The notes below the pieces were generated by a model. The model searched no databases. It saw nothing but the letters and a program-made list of their open reading frames with translations, and was not told the origin of the DNA. Below, in pieces: positions 4,896 through 6,251 of a DNA stretch of 6,251 nucleotides (its first letter is position 1; each line of letters starts with the position of its first letter). The translations under genes were made by a program, and so were the position numbers. The stretch comes from an uncultured Bacteroidales bacterium (lineage in GTDB: Bacteria; Bacteroidota; Bacteroidia; Bacteroidales; UBA932): NCBI GenBank assembly GCA_946406095.1, contig CAMJJO010000102.1, forward strand, positions 1 through 6,251, read 5' to 3'.

Positions 4896-6251
4896 ATGAA
4901 AAAGATTCGCATCGCACTTGCGCTGCTGTTTTTCCTTGGAATCAGTCTTCTGCTCACCGGTCTCCTGCCCGGATTGCACCGCTGGTTCGGATGGATGCCG
5001 AAACTGCAGTTCCTCCCGGCCGTGATGGCGCTGAATGCAGTCGTCATCATCGCCCTGATAGTGCTCACCTTGTTGTTCGGGCGCATCTATTGTTCCACCA
5101 TATGCCCGCTGGGGGTCATGCAGGATGGCATTTCCCGCGTGAGCGTGCTCACGAAGCGTGCCCGCAAGAACCGCAAGCCCTTCCATTTCCGCAAGGAGCA
5201 CAAGTGGCTGCGCTATGGTATCTGGGTGCTCTTCGTGGCGGCCCTCATCGCCGGAATCCAGCCGGCAGTGGCCGTTCTGGCGCCCTACAGCGCATACGGA
5301 CGCATAGTCAGCACCTTCCTTGGCAACCATCAGGTCCCGGTGATGATAGTGGCGGGGGTCACCCTCGTGGCGGTCGGCCTGCTGGCCTGGTTCGCCGGCA
5401 GGGAATACTGCAACAGCATCTGCCCCGTGGGCACCACTCTCAGCTTCTTCTCCCGTTTCGCGCTGTTCCGCCCGGTGATAGATGCCGACAAGTGCAAGGG
5501 CTGCCGAGTGTGCGAGGTGAACTGCAAGGCGTCCTGCATCGATATCGCCAACAAAAAGATAGACTACAGCCGCTGCATCGACTGCTTCGACTGCCTCGGT
5601 GCCTGCAAGTCCGACGCAATCAAGTATAAGTTTTTCTCCAGGAAAACCACTCCACAGCCCGGCAGAAGGGCGTTTATGACCGGTGCCGCCCTGACTTTGG
5701 GAGCCATCGCCCTGAAAGCGCAGGACAAGAAAACCGATGGCGGATTCGCCACGATACTGGACAAGCAGACCCTCGACCGCGAAACGCCCCTGACGCCTCC
5801 CGGATCCAAGAGCGTAAAAGACTTCTACAGGCGCTGCACGGCCTGCCAGCTCTGCGTCCAGGCCTGCCCCAACAAGGTCCTCCGCCCCTCCACCGACATC
5901 GACCGCCTGATGCAGCCCGAAATGGGCTACGAGAACGGATACTGCCGCCCGGAGTGCACGGAATGCTCCAAGGTCTGCCCCAGCGGAGCCATACTTCAGA
6001 TCACCGCGGAAGAGAAGACCCAGTACCACATCGGCACCGCATCCGTCAACTGGGAACTCTGCGTGGCAGAGAAAGGCACCAAGTGCGGCAACTGCGCCCG
6101 CCACTGCCCTGTGGGAGCCATCTCCCTCGTGCAGAATGCGGATGGCAACAGGGTGCCCGTGGTGAACGAGGAACGCTGCATAGGCTGCGGCGCCTGCGAA
6201 AACCTCTGCCCGTCGCGCCCCATAAGCGCAATCACGGTCAACGGCCGTCAC
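4896..6251 (+). CDS. NapH/NapG-like fused membrane ferredoxin, 3' end beyond the window
   Basis: An open frame of 452 codons from ATG 4896 with no stop before the window ends. The first part resembles NapH/CcoG-type quinol-linked proteins: four likely membrane helices (about 5-25, 40-62, 108-130, 148-168), each pair followed by a CxxxCP motif (C66/C70 and C172/C176) on the side rich in Arg/Lys, hence cytoplasmic. Two 4Fe-4S sites follow (C200/203/206/210 and C227/230/233/237). A twin-arginine-like GRRAFMTG (256-263) with a short hydrophobic run to about 273 comes next. The second part carries four more cysteine sets in NapG-like order: C314/317/320/324, C350/354/357/361, C389/397/400/404 and C428/431/434/438. 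The likely role is electron transfer between the quinone pool and a partner on the other side of the membrane. No reductase gene is visible, so a nitrate link is not implied. Its own promoter lies in the divergent gap. Confidence 0.92.
   Translation, partial: MKKIRIALALLFFLGISLLLTGLLPGLHRWFGWMPKLQFLPAVMALNAVVIIALIVLTLLFGRIYCSTICPLGVMQDGISRVSVLTKRARKNRKPFHFRKEHKWLRYGIWVLFVAALIAGIQPAVAVLAPYSAYGRIVSTFLGNHQVPVMIVAGVTLVAVGLLAWFAGREYCNSICPVGTTLSFFSRFALFRPVIDADKCKGCRVCEVNCKASCIDIANKKIDYSRCIDCFDCLGACKSDAIKYKFFSRKTTPQPGRRAFMTGAALTLGAIALKAQDKKTDGGFATILDKQTLDRETPLTPPGSKSVKDFYRRCTACQLCVQACPNKVLRPSTDIDRLMQPEMGYENGYCRPECTECSKVCPSGAILQITAEEKTQYHIGTASVNWELCVAEKGTKCGNCARHCPVGAISLVQNADGNRVPVVNEERCIGCGACENLCPSRPISAITVNGRH

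Noticed and set aside
4991..5629. Plus-strand open frame in another frame inside the iron-sulfur gene
   Set aside because: It overlaps the NapH-like frame, is Arg/Pro/His-rich and lacks the cysteine motifs seen in the true frame.
4869..6251. Minus-strand open frame of 460 codons opposite the iron-sulfur gene
   Set aside because: The plus strand over the same span encodes a coherent protein with ordered CxxCxxCxxxC motifs and membrane helices. The minus-strand product is Ala/Gly/His-rich with no domain.

Overview
The window looks like chromosomal DNA from a fairly GC-rich member of the Bacteroidota, probably Bacteroidales. The evidence is indirect. No gene start has a clear Shine-Dalgarno sequence. 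The only intergenic gap carries two copies of TATATTTG, which fits the TAnnTTTG -7 element of the Bacteroidota primary sigma factor. The encoded families (a SpoIIE-type phosphatase fused to a kinase domain, STAS, and a NapH-like ferredoxin) are also common in that phylum. I would not name a genus. Gene density is very high and there are no RNA genes, mobile elements or CRISPR arrays.

Minus strand, 4842 down to 2: five genes run head to tail with gaps of 7, 1, -4 (overlap) and 4 bases, so they are almost certainly one operon. In transcription order they are (1) a RelA/SpoT-type (p)ppGpp synthetase-like protein with an unassigned C-terminal half; (2) a small HD-domain alarmone hydrolase resembling Mesh1; (3) an aminoglycoside-phosphotransferase-fold kinase of unknown substrate; (4) a membrane protein with a periplasmic Cache-like sensor, a SpoIIE/RsbU-type PP2C phosphatase and a C-terminal RsbW-like ATPase; and (5) a stand-alone STAS anti-anti-sigma-type protein. 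The operon may continue past the left edge, because the last stop codon is one base from the end.

Plus strand, 4896 to the right edge: one gene, cut by the window end, encodes a polytopic iron-sulfur protein. It joins a NapH-like membrane half (two CxxxCP motifs and two 4Fe-4S sites) to a NapG-like half (four more 4Fe-4S sites) through an internal twin-arginine-like segment. It is probably a membrane electron-transfer protein.

The two units diverge from a 53-base gap (4843-4895) that contains a perfect 10-base inverted repeat. Each arm holds a TATATTTG box facing outward, so the promoters appear to be mirror images.

The most notable feature is the operon itself. It places an alarmone synthetase and hydrolase in one transcription unit with a complete partner-switching set (phosphatase, kinase, STAS) and an orphan small-molecule-type kinase. 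This suggests that an external or periplasmic signal and alarmone level are handled by one pathway. An alternative for the first two genes is a toxSAS-like toxin with a hydrolase antitoxin.
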